NCBI GenBank assembly: GCA_009781395.1
Contig: WQYG01000003.1
Coordinates: forward strand, 1 to 57,563
Direction: 5' to 3'
Source of the DNA: Candidatus Bathycorpusculum sp.
GTDB taxonomy: Archaea; Thermoproteota; Bathyarchaeia; Bathyarchaeales; Bathycorpusculaceae
DNA: 57,563 nt
Positions 9,371 to 18,446 of this stretch are shown piece after piece. Both the position numbers and the translations under genes were made by a program. The notes beneath the pieces were generated by a model that worked only from the letters and a program-made list of their open reading frames with translations, had not been told where the DNA came from and made no database searches. Positions within the stretch are counted from its first letter, which is position 1, and each line of letters starts with the position of its first letter.

Positions 9371-10132
9371 TCAAGTAGTATATTTCTCGCCACCCATAAA
9401 AATACGCTCAAGCACTGTATTAACATTAGTCATACCTTCATTAGTTTTTGAAGAAACAGGCATAAGCAAAAACTTCATCCCCAATTGATTAATAGCCTTC
9501 ATCATATTCCGACTAAAAACACGCTTTGTCCCCTCAAGCTTTTCCTCAATAGCATCCTCAAGAGCCAAAGGACTAGCAGACCAATCCGTTATCGCTTTAG
9601 CATCTTTCTTGGGAACTAAATCAGACTTTGACAAAACATGCAATTGAGACTGAAAAAAACGATTGTAAACAGCCGCAGACAAAAACATATTTGAAACATA
9701 ATTCAACGGATTAATAGAAAACACTGCATCAAAAAGATAAATCAACGCTTTAGGATCACGCGTAAGCTCATTTACAATATAAGGACCACTAGCCCGAAAA
9801 GCAAACAACTCCATCTGACCAGGCGTATCCACAAGCACCAAATCAGCATTTGTAGACTCAATATCACGAGTCAAATTCTCAACCTCATCCGCTATAAGAT
9901 CAGCCGCCATAATCAACGCACCATTTGGCCCCAAACCATACTTCTCCATCAAATTACCAACATCAACATAATTACGCACATCAACATCAGGCGAATAAGG
10001 CAACTTTAACGCACCAGGATCAAGATTAACCACAGCAACATCCTGCTTTGACATCTTTAACCACTCACTAAAAGCCGCCGTGAAAAAACTTTTTCCCGAA
10101 CCAGCAGTCCCAATAATAAAGGCAAGAGGCAT
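9371..10132 (-). CDS. GPN-loop GTPase
   Basis: The 253-residue product has the P-loop GTAGSGKS at the extreme N-terminus, the family-defining Gly-Pro-Asn insertion (YGLGPNGALI), DTPGQMELF as the switch II/G3 motif, and SKSD as the G4 motif. GPN GTPases form homodimers. Archaeal members are the ancestors of the eukaryotic GPN1-3 proteins that help assemble RNA polymerase II, but the archaeal role is not settled. The ATG at 10132 is chosen because the P-loop normally begins within a few residues of the start. Confidence 0.92.
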   Translation of the reverse strand: MPLAFIIGTAGSGKSFFTAAFSEWLKMSKQDVAVVNLDPGALKLPYSPDVDVRNYVDVGNLMEKYGLGPNGALIMAADLIADEVENLTRDIESTNADLVLVDTPGQMELFAFRASGPYIVNELTRDPKALIYLFDAVFSINPLNYVSNMFLSAAVYNRFFQSQLHVLSKSDLVPKKDAKAITDWSASPLALEDAIEEKLEGTKRVFSRNMMKAINQLGMKFLLMPVSSKTNEGMTNVNTVLERIFMGGEKYTT

Positions 10133-10302
10133 AAACACACAACACAACAAACACCACAAAAAGAAATAATAAACATTTGCCAACAACCAACAAACAATCA
10201 GACAAATCCATCAAAACAAAATACACCGTTCGGGTAACAGAGTTTCAGCATACTCAGAAGGGTAATTTAAAAATGTTGAGCATGGGCGCAGTGCCCATAG
10301 GT

Positions 10303-11662
10303 TTAACATATTGATACATCGTGTAGTTGAAGCCAAATCGAGTTAATGTTGTGTTCTTTGCCTGTGCCGTCTGTCCATTTTGCTACGTCGTAACTACCTG
10401 GCACTGTAACCGTTAACTGTCTATATTCATTACTTGATTTGACAACAATACGCAAACAAAAATACGTCTCGAAAAACTCTTCAGAGACCATTAACACGCC
10501 TGCGTCTTTTTGTTTTTGATCCCAATAAAATACAACGCCTGTACCTGCGTTATAGGCTTGTGCATTACTGGCAATCTTGACGCCGTATGCATCATCTTTG
10601 TTGGCTTCTGTCCACGGATCAGCCTCAACCAGATATATAAGTTGCTGACTTGCTGAACCAACTTTGACACCATCAATGTAATACCCAATTTCAGCTATTG
10701 TTGCATCATTATAACGTGCAGGGTTATTGTTACCTGTTGCAGTAAAAGTAAAATACATAGTTTCACCACCACTAAGTACAAAGCTTTCTGCAGACGTAAT
10801 GCTAATACTTACATCAGTAGACGGCACACCATCACTGACATAGGTAATTGAGTCTACACGTGTTTCACAGAAATAATCAACCAAAGCCTCTGGCGGCAGT
10901 ATTACTGCATCTCTAAGTCCTGTTTGAAGTCCCATCGGAGTAGTCCATAAATGTTCAGTAGTTCCTAACCTTGAAGGAAAATCAGCAAATACTGGAGAGC
11001 TCCCGTGTGTCATTAAGACTGCTTGGATATTGTTTTCCTCGGAAAGTGAACATGCACCATCTATGGTTACGGGATATCCCCCAATTGTTGTTTCTGAGCG
11101 AAGTTTAGTTGGGTTATCGGTGATAAGAACAACAACATGCTGTGAGTCTTCTCGCCACGCAGTTTCAGCTATAACAGTCATATAAGCCATAAGGGAATCT
11201 TCAGGAGCATCACCACCACCTGTAACAGACAGTCTCGTAAGAGCGGTTTGCACGGTTGAAAGTTCATAGTCTCCAAGTGAAAGTTCAATACCAAACCAAG
11301 GGCGGTCAAAATCTCTATCTCCAAAAAAAGCTGCCACCAAAATAGATATCCACCGCACCAGCATCCATAAGATCGGCGGTAAATTGGCTTAATGTTGCAG
11401 CCACAGTGGATCGTACACCAGCCATAGAACCTGTTGTATCTACAACATACATGATATCCATTTTAGGCATCACAGGCAAGTTACTGAAAGATACGTCCCA
11501 CTTCATAACTTCTCCTCGAGATAGCGTATATCCATGAAACGGAGCCTGAATCAACACTGATTTATAAGTTGCCGCAGAGGCATTGGGTAAAATCGCTAAA
11601 AAGGGCGTTACAACCAACACCATTGCCAAAACAAATGAAAGACACATTTTGTTTTTTTTCAT
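10303..11662 (-). pseudogene. Secreted von Willebrand A-domain surface protein, frameshifted
   Basis: Two overlapping frames together form one protein. The first (11662 to 11315) has a signal peptide ending near ASAATY, then a vWA start with the MIDAS-like DTTGSM and ATLSQFTADLMDAGAVDIYFG. The second (entering near 11330, ending 10303) continues with FFGDRDFDRPWFG, TGGGDAPEDSLMAYMT and VVVLITDNP, which are later vWA elements, followed by ~220 residues of beta-rich sequence. The break falls in a run of seven A on the plus strand (11323-11329); one base fewer restores the frame. A sequencing error, phase variation, programmed slippage or true decay are all possible. The joined product would be about 450 residues. 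Confidence 0.8.
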
Positions 11663-11691
11663 AATTACATCCTTATAGCCAAATAAATTAC

Positions 11692-11701
11692 AGTATATGT
11701 A
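11692..11701 (-). promoter_or_regulatory. TATA box of the vWA protein gene
   Basis: ACATATACTG on the minus strand lies about 35 bases before the ATG at 11662. An AAGGATG ribosome-binding-like sequence lies between the two. Confidence 0.4.
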
Positions 11702-11818
11702 TTTTTCCCAGAAAAAACCTCAACAACAGACATACAAACAAAAATACTAAAACAAGTCACAACAACAATTAAGAGCCAATGCTAAGAAAACACACAACAC
11801 GTCATGCTAAACATGACC

Positions 11819-12034
11819 CTATTTTTTACTTAAATACCATTTAAGATATTCTTTACGGCGATTCTCCCTTAACTCATCCTCAGTCTCATCACTAGGCCTA
11901 TTCCGATCACGCAACTCATCAAGCTCCTGCCCAGTAACAGACAAACCACAACTTTTACAAACATACAACTTTGTTACAGCAACATAATGCATCTCGCCGC
12001 CACATTCAGGACAATACGTCATATTCTTCACCAC
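11819..12034 (-). CDS. Small zinc-ribbon protein
   Basis: A 71-residue protein with two CxxC knuckles (CPECGGEM at ~8-15, CKSCGLSV at ~26-33), which form a rubredoxin-like zinc ribbon. A highly charged helical tail (ELRDRNRPSDETEDELRENR region) ends in KWYLSKK. Regular knuckle spacing and a full open frame support a real gene despite its size. MTYCPECG four residues in is an alternative start. It could bind nucleic acid or be part of a larger complex; no specific function is evident. Confidence 0.7.
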   Translation of the reverse strand: MVKNMTYCPECGGEMHYVAVTKLYVCKSCGLSVTGQELDELRDRNRPSDETEDELRENRRKEYLKWYLSKK

Positions 12035-12203
12035 AAAAACCTTCTAAACAACAACCAATATTTAACCTTCGCTACAAAAACCAAAAACAACCCTAAAACA
12101 AACAAACCAAACTTCTAAAAACATCCATTCACTAAACGTGAGCACTCTTAATTAATTAAAAAAATTGGTTGCATGGAAAACCATGCTAAGGGTTGTTTAA
12201 CAT

Positions 12204-13496
12204 CTATCTTGATGCCATGATAGTACTTGCTAAGGGTATGCGTGAGGGACAGACATATGAGCAGGTTCCGCAGCCAATGCAATCTTTGTTCCAAAGTTTT
12301 TCTACTTTTTCCATGTCTGGCTTCATGATTGCATCGTAAATCAGAATTGGATGTAGTTTAACTGGGCAAGCGCTGATACATTTTGAACAGTGGATACATG
12401 CGGTTTGTTTTTGTTCTTTCTTATAGTTGCTTTCAGAGAATGGAATGATGCTTGAGCTTCGTTTAGTTACAGGTGCTTCAGTTGTTGGAATTGCATGGCC
12501 CATCATGACGCCGCCAACGACAACTTGTCTTACATCGTTCATGTCAATGTTGTTTTGGCTAAAAATGTCGCTTATTGGAGTGCCAATTTTTACTAGCAAG
12601 TTTTTAGGTTGTGCGATTTCACCGTTGAATGCAACTACTCTGCTTATGAGGGGTTCGCCTTCAAATACTGCATTTGCAATTGCGTTGATTGTTGCAACGT
12701 TTTGAACAATACAGCCCATTTCGTATGAACGTTTAGTTGGGGGTGTTTCATACCCAAAGAGTGCTTTTTGTAAAACACTTGCATCGCCTTGTTGATATTT
12801 GAAGTGCCCTGCAACTACTGTTGTGTCTGGCTCATTACCGAAAACTTCGTTAAGCTTAGGTATGGCTTCTGCTTTAGATACTTTAGTTGCGATTGTTACT
12901 TTTGGGTTTCCCAAAATCTTTTTGATTACGTTCACACCGCGCAGTAGATTTGCAGTTTTCTCAATCAATAAACGTTCGTCAGCTGTGTCGTAGGGTTCAC
13001 CTTCAGTTGCATTTACAACCAAATTTTTGATTGGAAATTCTGCAGGTGGTGCTAGTTTGATGTGTGTTGGAAAACCTGCGCCACCAAGACCGATGATGCC
13101 TGCTTCATGAATTATGTTAAGCAGATCAGCAGGTTTGGTTTTCTGTAGTTCAGATTCAGAGATTGGAGAAAGAGTATTGTCTTTTGTTTTTTTACCGTCA
13201 TTTTCGATGTAAATTGCTTCGGTGAATGTTTCTAGACAGTGGTTGTAGATGTTGCCGATTTTGACAATTTTACCCGAGATAGGACTGTGTACGGGGGAGC
13301 TTATGCGTTCTTTTGAGTCAGCAATTTTTTGACCTATGGCTACGGAGTCGTCAACAGCGACAAGGGGAGCAAGAGGCTTCCCCGAGTGCTGATTTAGTAT
13401 GACTATTGCAGTTTTAGGGTCTGGAAAGATTTCAATAGGGGTTATGCGTGCTTGATCTTTGACTTCTTTTATATGTTCATATGGCATTTTGTTCAT
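12204..13496 (-). CDS. rnfC: RnfC-like electron transport subunit
   Basis: RnfC is the peripheral NADH/flavin- and Fe-S-binding subunit of the Rnf ion-translocating ferredoxin:NAD oxidoreductase. The 430-residue product has an N-terminal barrel-sandwich region (HSPISGKIVKIG), the NuoF-like glycine-rich GLGGAGFPTHIKL (~138-150) and EGEPYDTADERLL. Two 4Fe-4S motifs follow, CIHCSKCISACP (~366-377) and CIGCGTCSYVCP (~405-416). Its ATG overlaps the rnfD stop as ATGA, so the two are coupled. The order D then C differs from the common rnfCDGEAB, and no other rnf gene is nearby. Confidence 0.9.
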   Translation of the reverse strand: MNKMPYEHIKEVKDQARITPIEIFPDPKTAIVILNQHSGKPLAPLVAVDDSVAIGQKIADSKERISSPVHSPISGKIVKIGNIYNHCLETFTEAIYIENDGKKTKDNTLSPISESELQKTKPADLLNIIHEAGIIGLGGAGFPTHIKLAPPAEFPIKNLVVNATEGEPYDTADERLLIEKTANLLRGVNVIKKILGNPKVTIATKVSKAEAIPKLNEVFGNEPDTTVVAGHFKYQQGDASVLQKALFGYETPPTKRSYEMGCIVQNVATINAIANAVFEGEPLISRVVAFNGEIAQPKNLLVKIGTPISDIFSQNNIDMNDVRQVVVGGVMMGHAIPTTEAPVTKRSSSIIPFSESNYKKEQKQTACIHCSKCISACPVKLHPILIYDAIMKPDMEKVEKLWNKDCIGCGTCSYVCPSRIPLASTIMASR

Positions 13497-14653
13497 CTCC
13501 CAAATGGTTTATGGATTCCTATACGGTCTAAGAACGGTACAGTCAAGTTCATTATTAGTAATGCAAGTAGTGCGCCACCAAAGAAATTCATGTAAACCTG
13601 AATAAGCACTGTTAGTACACCTAAACCGACACCAAAGATTATTTGTCCAGTTCGTGTATACGGAGTTGTAGCAGGATCAGTAGCCATAAAGAATCCTAAG
13701 AAGATTGAGCTTCCAATAAACAACTCAAAGATTAAACGGGTCATTGGATCTCCACCGTAAATACCAGTCATAATCAGAGACATTATAGCAACGCTACCAA
13801 AGTATGTGGCAGTAATCTTCCATTTGAAATAATTGCGTAGCAGTAAAATCAATGCAACACCGACAATTATAACAGCAACACTAGATGCACCACCAGGCCA
13901 GCCGTGGAATTTAGTTAAAAGCATCAAAGATTCAGCACTAGGATGATTCATAATTCCAGGATTGCCATAGCAACCTTGCAGATACATCCCAAACATTTCT
14001 TTATCAACAACTCCTGCGAGTTGAGGCATGCTTAAACCACCGTCAGCGTATGGTGCCCAGTGTTCTTTTATAAGAAATGTTGAGAAGAGAAATGGCAACA
14101 GTACTATGAATTTTGCAGCAGCAGCAGGGTTTAGGTATTTGCGTCCAGTCATGCCTTGAAGTTTCTTAAAACCAACAAGACCTATAAATGAAGTTAAAGC
14201 TATGAAAATAAAGCAACCCGGAGCACTTAATACGTGAAGGGGCATTACTTCTACAGCTCTTGCCATACCTGGAAGACCAAGTGAGTAACAAAGAGTTACA
14301 ATCAAACCGAAAACGGCTGCAGACATTGTGTTTACTTCACTATCAGCAGCAGCTTTTCCGATTGCAAAGTCACTCAATACAGCTACTCCAACAGCAATCA
14401 AAGCATTCACCAGAAGAATCGCACCGAGAGGCATTGCAATAAAACCAGTTATCCCAGCTTCAGCAAAAGTATTCATTTGATCTGCAGTGGGGGTCATAAC
14501 TGGCCACCATATAACAGCGGTGATGATTGTGATAATCATCAATGCAGCGAAAGTGTAGGTCATTACGCGAGTTTTTGACATTGTACCATTAATTTGTGGG
14601 GGTGGTGAAACAACCAAATCTTTAGGTTTTTCAACAGAGGATTGATTAGTCAT
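13493..14653 (-). CDS. rnfD: RnfD-like membrane subunit
   Basis: A 386-residue polytopic protein of the RnfD/NqrB family, with about nine or ten hydrophobic segments. The conserved late motif reads GSSIFLGFFMATDPATTPYTRTGQIIFGVG. Bacterial RnfD carries FMN covalently on the Thr of an (S/T)GAT-like motif. The equivalent loop appears to be WPGGASSVAV here, so Ser replaces Thr; whether FMN is attached is open. The start at 14653 follows a GAGG site, and the longer ORF would add a hydrophobic extension unlike the family. It is the first gene of a two-gene operon with rnfC. Confidence 0.88.
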   Translation of the reverse strand: MTNQSSVEKPKDLVVSPPPQINGTMSKTRVMTYTFAALMIITIITAVIWWPVMTPTADQMNTFAEAGITGFIAMPLGAILLVNALIAVGVAVLSDFAIGKAAADSEVNTMSAAVFGLIVTLCYSLGLPGMARAVEVMPLHVLSAPGCFIFIALTSFIGLVGFKKLQGMTGRKYLNPAAAAKFIVLLPFLFSTFLIKEHWAPYADGGLSMPQLAGVVDKEMFGMYLQGCYGNPGIMNHPSAESLMLLTKFHGWPGGASSVAVIIVGVALILLLRNYFKWKITATYFGSVAIMSLIMTGIYGGDPMTRLIFELFIGSSIFLGFFMATDPATTPYTRTGQIIFGVGLGVLTVLIQVYMNFFGGALLALLIMNLTVPFLDRIGIHKPFGR

Positions 14654-14964
14654 ATAGTAACCTCTTATAATAAAGGACAGATTAGCCCCACTAAATATTA
14701 CTCTTTCGGAAAACAAAAAAATTAAAAAAATTTTAACACCCATTTCACCTAAACTTTAAAAATCACAAAAAACAAACGCACTCAACTCTAAAAACAACAA
14801 AAGCCAAATTAACAATAACACCCCATTTTCACTAATTTTTCCCAAAAAACACCTAAAAAGCGATAAAAAATTAGCTTCAATAAAAACTGGTCTAAAGCAA
14901 CTAAACAAAGTTTACACACATTTACAGGAAATTTTATATCCATAAAGTTTGATGTTAATACTTT
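14654..14964. other. Divergent promoter region
   Basis: About 310 bases between the leftward rnfDC operon and the rightward radical SAM gene. An AATATTTA element near 14692-14699 could be the rnfD TATA box, and the TATA box of the radical SAM gene is at 14932-14939. The rest is A/C-biased on the plus strand with no recognised gene. Confidence 0.5.
14932..14939 (+). promoter_or_regulatory. TATA box indicating leaderless transcription
   Basis: TTTTATAT is centred 29 bases before the GTG at 14965, so transcription should begin at or within about three bases of the start codon. No ribosome binding site precedes this GTG. Confidence 0.55.
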
Positions 14965-16071
14965 GTGATTCAATTGGCTCAAAACAGACCACCCTTGTAC
15001 ATGGTAACTTGGAGATGTACAAGGCGATGTGTAGGCAGCTGTGTTTACTGCAGTTATGTACCCAAATTTGCCAAAGATGATGAGGTAAACACTGAAACTG
15101 GCAAAAAAATTGTTGACGAAATGTACAACTTTGGCGCTAAATGGTTCGGCATAAGTGGAGGAGAACCACTAGTACGCGAAGACATTTTTGAAATTATTGA
15201 ACATGCCAAAAAAACATATGGTATGGAAGTAAGTTTAATCACTAGCGGATTTGCCTTTGACCAAAAACGTTTAGACCTGCTAACAAAATATGAAGTCCAC
15301 ACGGCCGTAAGTATCGATGGCGACAAAACCACAAACGACATGGTTAGAGGACAAGGCAGCTATGACAAAGCCACCTATGCCATGCAAAAACTCGGAGAAA
15401 ACGGTTTACTTGACTGCATCGTCACAACTATGAACAAATACAACATAAACGTACTTGAACACACTTGCCAATTAGCAACTGAATATGGCGGCAAAATGGT
15501 TGTTTATCACAACCTGGTACCAGTTGGAAGAGCAAGCGACAACATGGTAGACTTAGCACCAACCCCTGAACAATACGAAACAGCACTTAACCAACTCTAC
15601 GATTATGAAGTAAAATATAACCGCAACAAGAAAAACAACAACTTCCGCGTCAATGTCTACTCACCATTCTATGCAAGAATCGTAAAACAACGAAACCCGA
15701 CAAAATTCTGGGACTGGTTCACTAACGAATTTCTAGGCAAATGCACAATCGGAGGAGACTATATCGGTGTAACAGAAAACGGCGACTACAGACCATGTGG
15801 CTTCCATGAAGGCTACCGCTTAGCCAATGTTGCAAATAAGAGTCTAAAAACAGCCTGGGAAGAATTACAAACTAACCCCTTACATCTTAAACTAAGAGAT
15901 AAAAGCCAAATTAAAGGCAAATGCGGAATCTGTGAATACCGAGAAATCTGTGGCGGATGCAGAACGCGCGCTGAGTTTTACACAGGAGACCTATTTGAAA
16001 CTGACCCCGCATGTGCATACATACCGCAAGTCATGCGCGAAAACCCAGAACTCTTCCAAAAAAAACAATAA
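14965..16071 (+). CDS. Radical SAM/SPASM-domain protein
   Basis: A 368-residue protein with the radical SAM cluster motif C22-xxx-C26-xx-C29 (CVGSCVYC), the GGEP motif (ISGGEPLVRED) and a C-terminal SPASM-type set of cysteines (CTIGGDY, RPCGF, CGICEYREICGGCR, DPAC) for auxiliary Fe-S clusters. Such proteins modify peptides or make cofactors; haem-pathway enzymes AhbC/AhbD and peptide maturases are relatives. No precursor peptide gene is apparent beside it, so the substrate is unknown. The GTG start is supported by the TATA spacing and by the lack of an in-frame ATG nearby. Confidence 0.88.
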   Translation: MIQLAQNRPPLYMVTWRCTRRCVGSCVYCSYVPKFAKDDEVNTETGKKIVDEMYNFGAKWFGISGGEPLVREDIFEIIEHAKKTYGMEVSLITSGFAFDQKRLDLLTKYEVHTAVSIDGDKTTNDMVRGQGSYDKATYAMQKLGENGLLDCIVTTMNKYNINVLEHTCQLATEYGGKMVVYHNLVPVGRASDNMVDLAPTPEQYETALNQLYDYEVKYNRNKKNNNFRVNVYSPFYARIVKQRNPTKFWDWFTNEFLGKCTIGGDYIGVTENGDYRPCGFHEGYRLANVANKSLKTAWEELQTNPLHLKLRDKSQIKGKCGICEYREICGGCRTRAEFYTGDLFETDPACAYIPQVMRENPELFQKKQ

Positions 16072-16082
16072 CCCAACAACAC

Positions 16083-16105
16083 TTTTTCTTTATTTTTCAT
16101 TTTTC
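16083..16105 (+). terminator. T-rich terminator of the radical SAM gene
   Basis: Three T runs (TTTTTCTTTATTTTTC type) lie just after the stop, as in archaeal intrinsic termination. Confidence 0.45.
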
Positions 16106-16119
16106 CAAAAATTAAGTTC

Positions 16120-18420
16120 TTAACGGTTTACTCTAAAGACAGCATAACGGTCGTTTGAGTAAACCAGATCCAAGATGCCACACCGGATAAGATTAGGATC
16201 TAATTTGTTTTTATCGTAGATGATAAAACCAATATTGTTTTCTTCAATAAAGTTGATGTAATCTCTACTGGTAATAGTAAAATAGGTTGTAGGTTGCATA
16301 GTAAACATTTCTTTGATTTGAGAGGGCGACACAGGTTGAGGGTAACTCTCTTCAGAGAAGAGCAGGGTTTGGTAAGAGAAAGCTACATGTTCACCAGTGT
16401 TAATTTGTTCGAATTTGTAGATAAGACGGATTGCATCGATTTGCATATTATCTAAAGCGCCTATGTTTCCCCAATCAGGTAAATTATGGAATTTCATAGC
16501 GTAATAGACTTGGTTTTGTTCATCACGTATTGCTATGTAATCATCTGTTAGGCTGTTTTTAGAGAATTCAGTTACAGCCCAATATTTATCATAGCTGTCT
16601 GTGGGTTTAGCCCAAGGATTTTCCCAGTTCAGAACATCAGGTAGATATGCTTTGTCAAAATTGAGAGAAACAAAAGTAGACATATACAAAGTAATGTTGC
16701 TTACAGAGGTATTAACAGGAGCGATGTCCCAAGAGACTTGAGTAGCATAAGAAGAGGAAGTAACTAATTGTGATTGAGTCATCAAAATATCATCATTAGC
16801 ATAGATAATTGTCAAATTATGCGCTGTTTGACCATTACCACTACTACTGCGATCCAATGTGTAATAACGCCCCATTTGACTTAGAGGTACCATTTTATGC
16901 ACCTCACCAACATCGTAGGAAACATAATCACCACCTATTGAACAGAAAGTTCCAATACGCCAAACATCATTGATAGAAACAGAGTATTCACTTACAAGAT
17001 CCCCCTTAGCTGCATACGCACGAAGAAGAGACAAAGGAGTCTCTATCTCATATGACAAAGCTAAAACTGACTCAGAAACTACATTTCGCTCAACCGCTGG
17101 ATTAATTTCTACTATTACATCCTTTTCACAAAAAGCACTAAACCAAAAACCCGGTGCCTCAGTAACAACCACAGATACCGACTCAGGATAATTAGCTTTA
17201 AGCCACCGACCAACCTGTAACGACTGAGAATCAGAGGTTGCAAAAAGAGGAATACTATCATTAAGCCGACTACTTAACACATCTCCACGAATCACAAATA
17301 CACAACAACACAAAACAATTACACCCACAACAACTGTCCTAACATAAACCCGTTTTATACGTGCCTTATTCAGCCTGTAGTAATTTAGGGATTTCTCAAT
17401 AGCAAAAAACAGAAACACTGCAGCAAAAATCACCAAAGGAGGCATCACATAGTAAATAAACCATTGAAAAGGCAAATACAAACCAAAAAGATACGATTTT
17501 GCCAAAACCAACGGGATAAGAAAACTGAAAAACAAAGTAAGGTTACCTACATGTTTTTTTTCAAGCCACAACTTATAAGTAGCCACAAACAAACCGGCAA
17601 CGCCCAAAATTAACACAAACCCAAAATTTGACAAAAAAGCAGTCAAAGATGTTTGCGGAATCTGATACGCCATAGCTTTCTGGGCAAAAAATATGTGTTC
17701 AATTATATCACCCAAATAAGGCAGCATTGCTCTAATATAATAAAGGAAAAAAGAAACCCCACCCCCAACAAGTATGAAAAGCAAAGCTTTGACACCTTTA
17801 CCTCTAGACTTAATTATTAAAAACAGCATAACAGGCACCAAAATCAAAGCAGCCACAAACAAAGTAAGCTGATGAGACAAAACCAACGCAAACGCAAACA
17901 CACCCACAACCATCATATAACTTTTATGCTCAACCGAGAGAGGCAAATACAAAAACAAAAGCAACATAAACGCAATACCCAAAACAGTAGTATAACCACC
18001 CCACATATTTAATTCAAACATTGGAAAACACAACAACAACAAACTTGCCGCAACCATGCCAATTTTTTTATCAAAAAACCGTTTGCCGATAAGATACATA
18101 CTAAAAAACATCAACCAATTAACCACTATAGCAGACACTTTAACGAGCAGTAGAAAATGTTCAATATTTGTTGCGCCAGTAAGAGAGATTAAAAAAGCCA
18201 ACAAAATCTGATACAAAGGAGGCGTCCAACCCAAATTATCCAAAGAAATCTGCCCAGTACTTAGAAACTCTTGCGCACGCCCAAAATGAACAGAACCATC
18301 ATTTCCAATAACAGCCCCACCTATAGAGAGAAGACCGTAGAAAACTACTAGGACAACTATAGAAAAAACTGTTAAAAACACAAGTTCCGACAGTTTGTCT
18401 TTTGAGAGCTTTAGTATCAA
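16120..18420 (-). CDS. Large GT-C-like membrane protein
   Basis: A 766-residue protein with about 12 transmembrane segments in the first ~400 residues and a ~350-residue soluble, probably extracytoplasmic C-terminal domain. The first external loop carries NDGSVHFGRAQEF, an acidic/His pattern like the first-loop catalytic motif of GT-C glycosyltransferases that use polyprenyl-linked sugars. It starts 27 bases after the next upstream gene, which has the same architecture, so the two form an operon. A role in surface glycosylation or surface polymer assembly is inferred; the substrate cannot be told. Confidence 0.7.
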   Translation of the reverse strand: MILKLSKDKLSELVFLTVFSIVVLVVFYGLLSIGGAVIGNDGSVHFGRAQEFLSTGQISLDNLGWTPPLYQILLAFLISLTGATNIEHFLLLVKVSAIVVNWLMFFSMYLIGKRFFDKKIGMVAASLLLLCFPMFELNMWGGYTTVLGIAFMLLLFLYLPLSVEHKSYMMVVGVFAFALVLSHQLTLFVAALILVPVMLFLIIKSRGKGVKALLFILVGGGVSFFLYYIRAMLPYLGDIIEHIFFAQKAMAYQIPQTSLTAFLSNFGFVLILGVAGLFVATYKLWLEKKHVGNLTLFFSFLIPLVLAKSYLFGLYLPFQWFIYYVMPPLVIFAAVFLFFAIEKSLNYYRLNKARIKRVYVRTVVVGVIVLCCCVFVIRGDVLSSRLNDSIPLFATSDSQSLQVGRWLKANYPESVSVVVTEAPGFWFSAFCEKDVIVEINPAVERNVVSESVLALSYEIETPLSLLRAYAAKGDLVSEYSVSINDVWRIGTFCSIGGDYVSYDVGEVHKMVPLSQMGRYYTLDRSSSGNGQTAHNLTIIYANDDILMTQSQLVTSSSYATQVSWDIAPVNTSVSNITLYMSTFVSLNFDKAYLPDVLNWENPWAKPTDSYDKYWAVTEFSKNSLTDDYIAIRDEQNQVYYAMKFHNLPDWGNIGALDNMQIDAIRLIYKFEQINTGEHVAFSYQTLLFSEESYPQPVSPSQIKEMFTMQPTTYFTITSRDYINFIEENNIGFIIYDKNKLDPNLIRCGILDLVYSNDRYAVFRVNR

Positions 18421-18446
18421 ACGAAGAGTCCCCCTTTATGCTGTTG

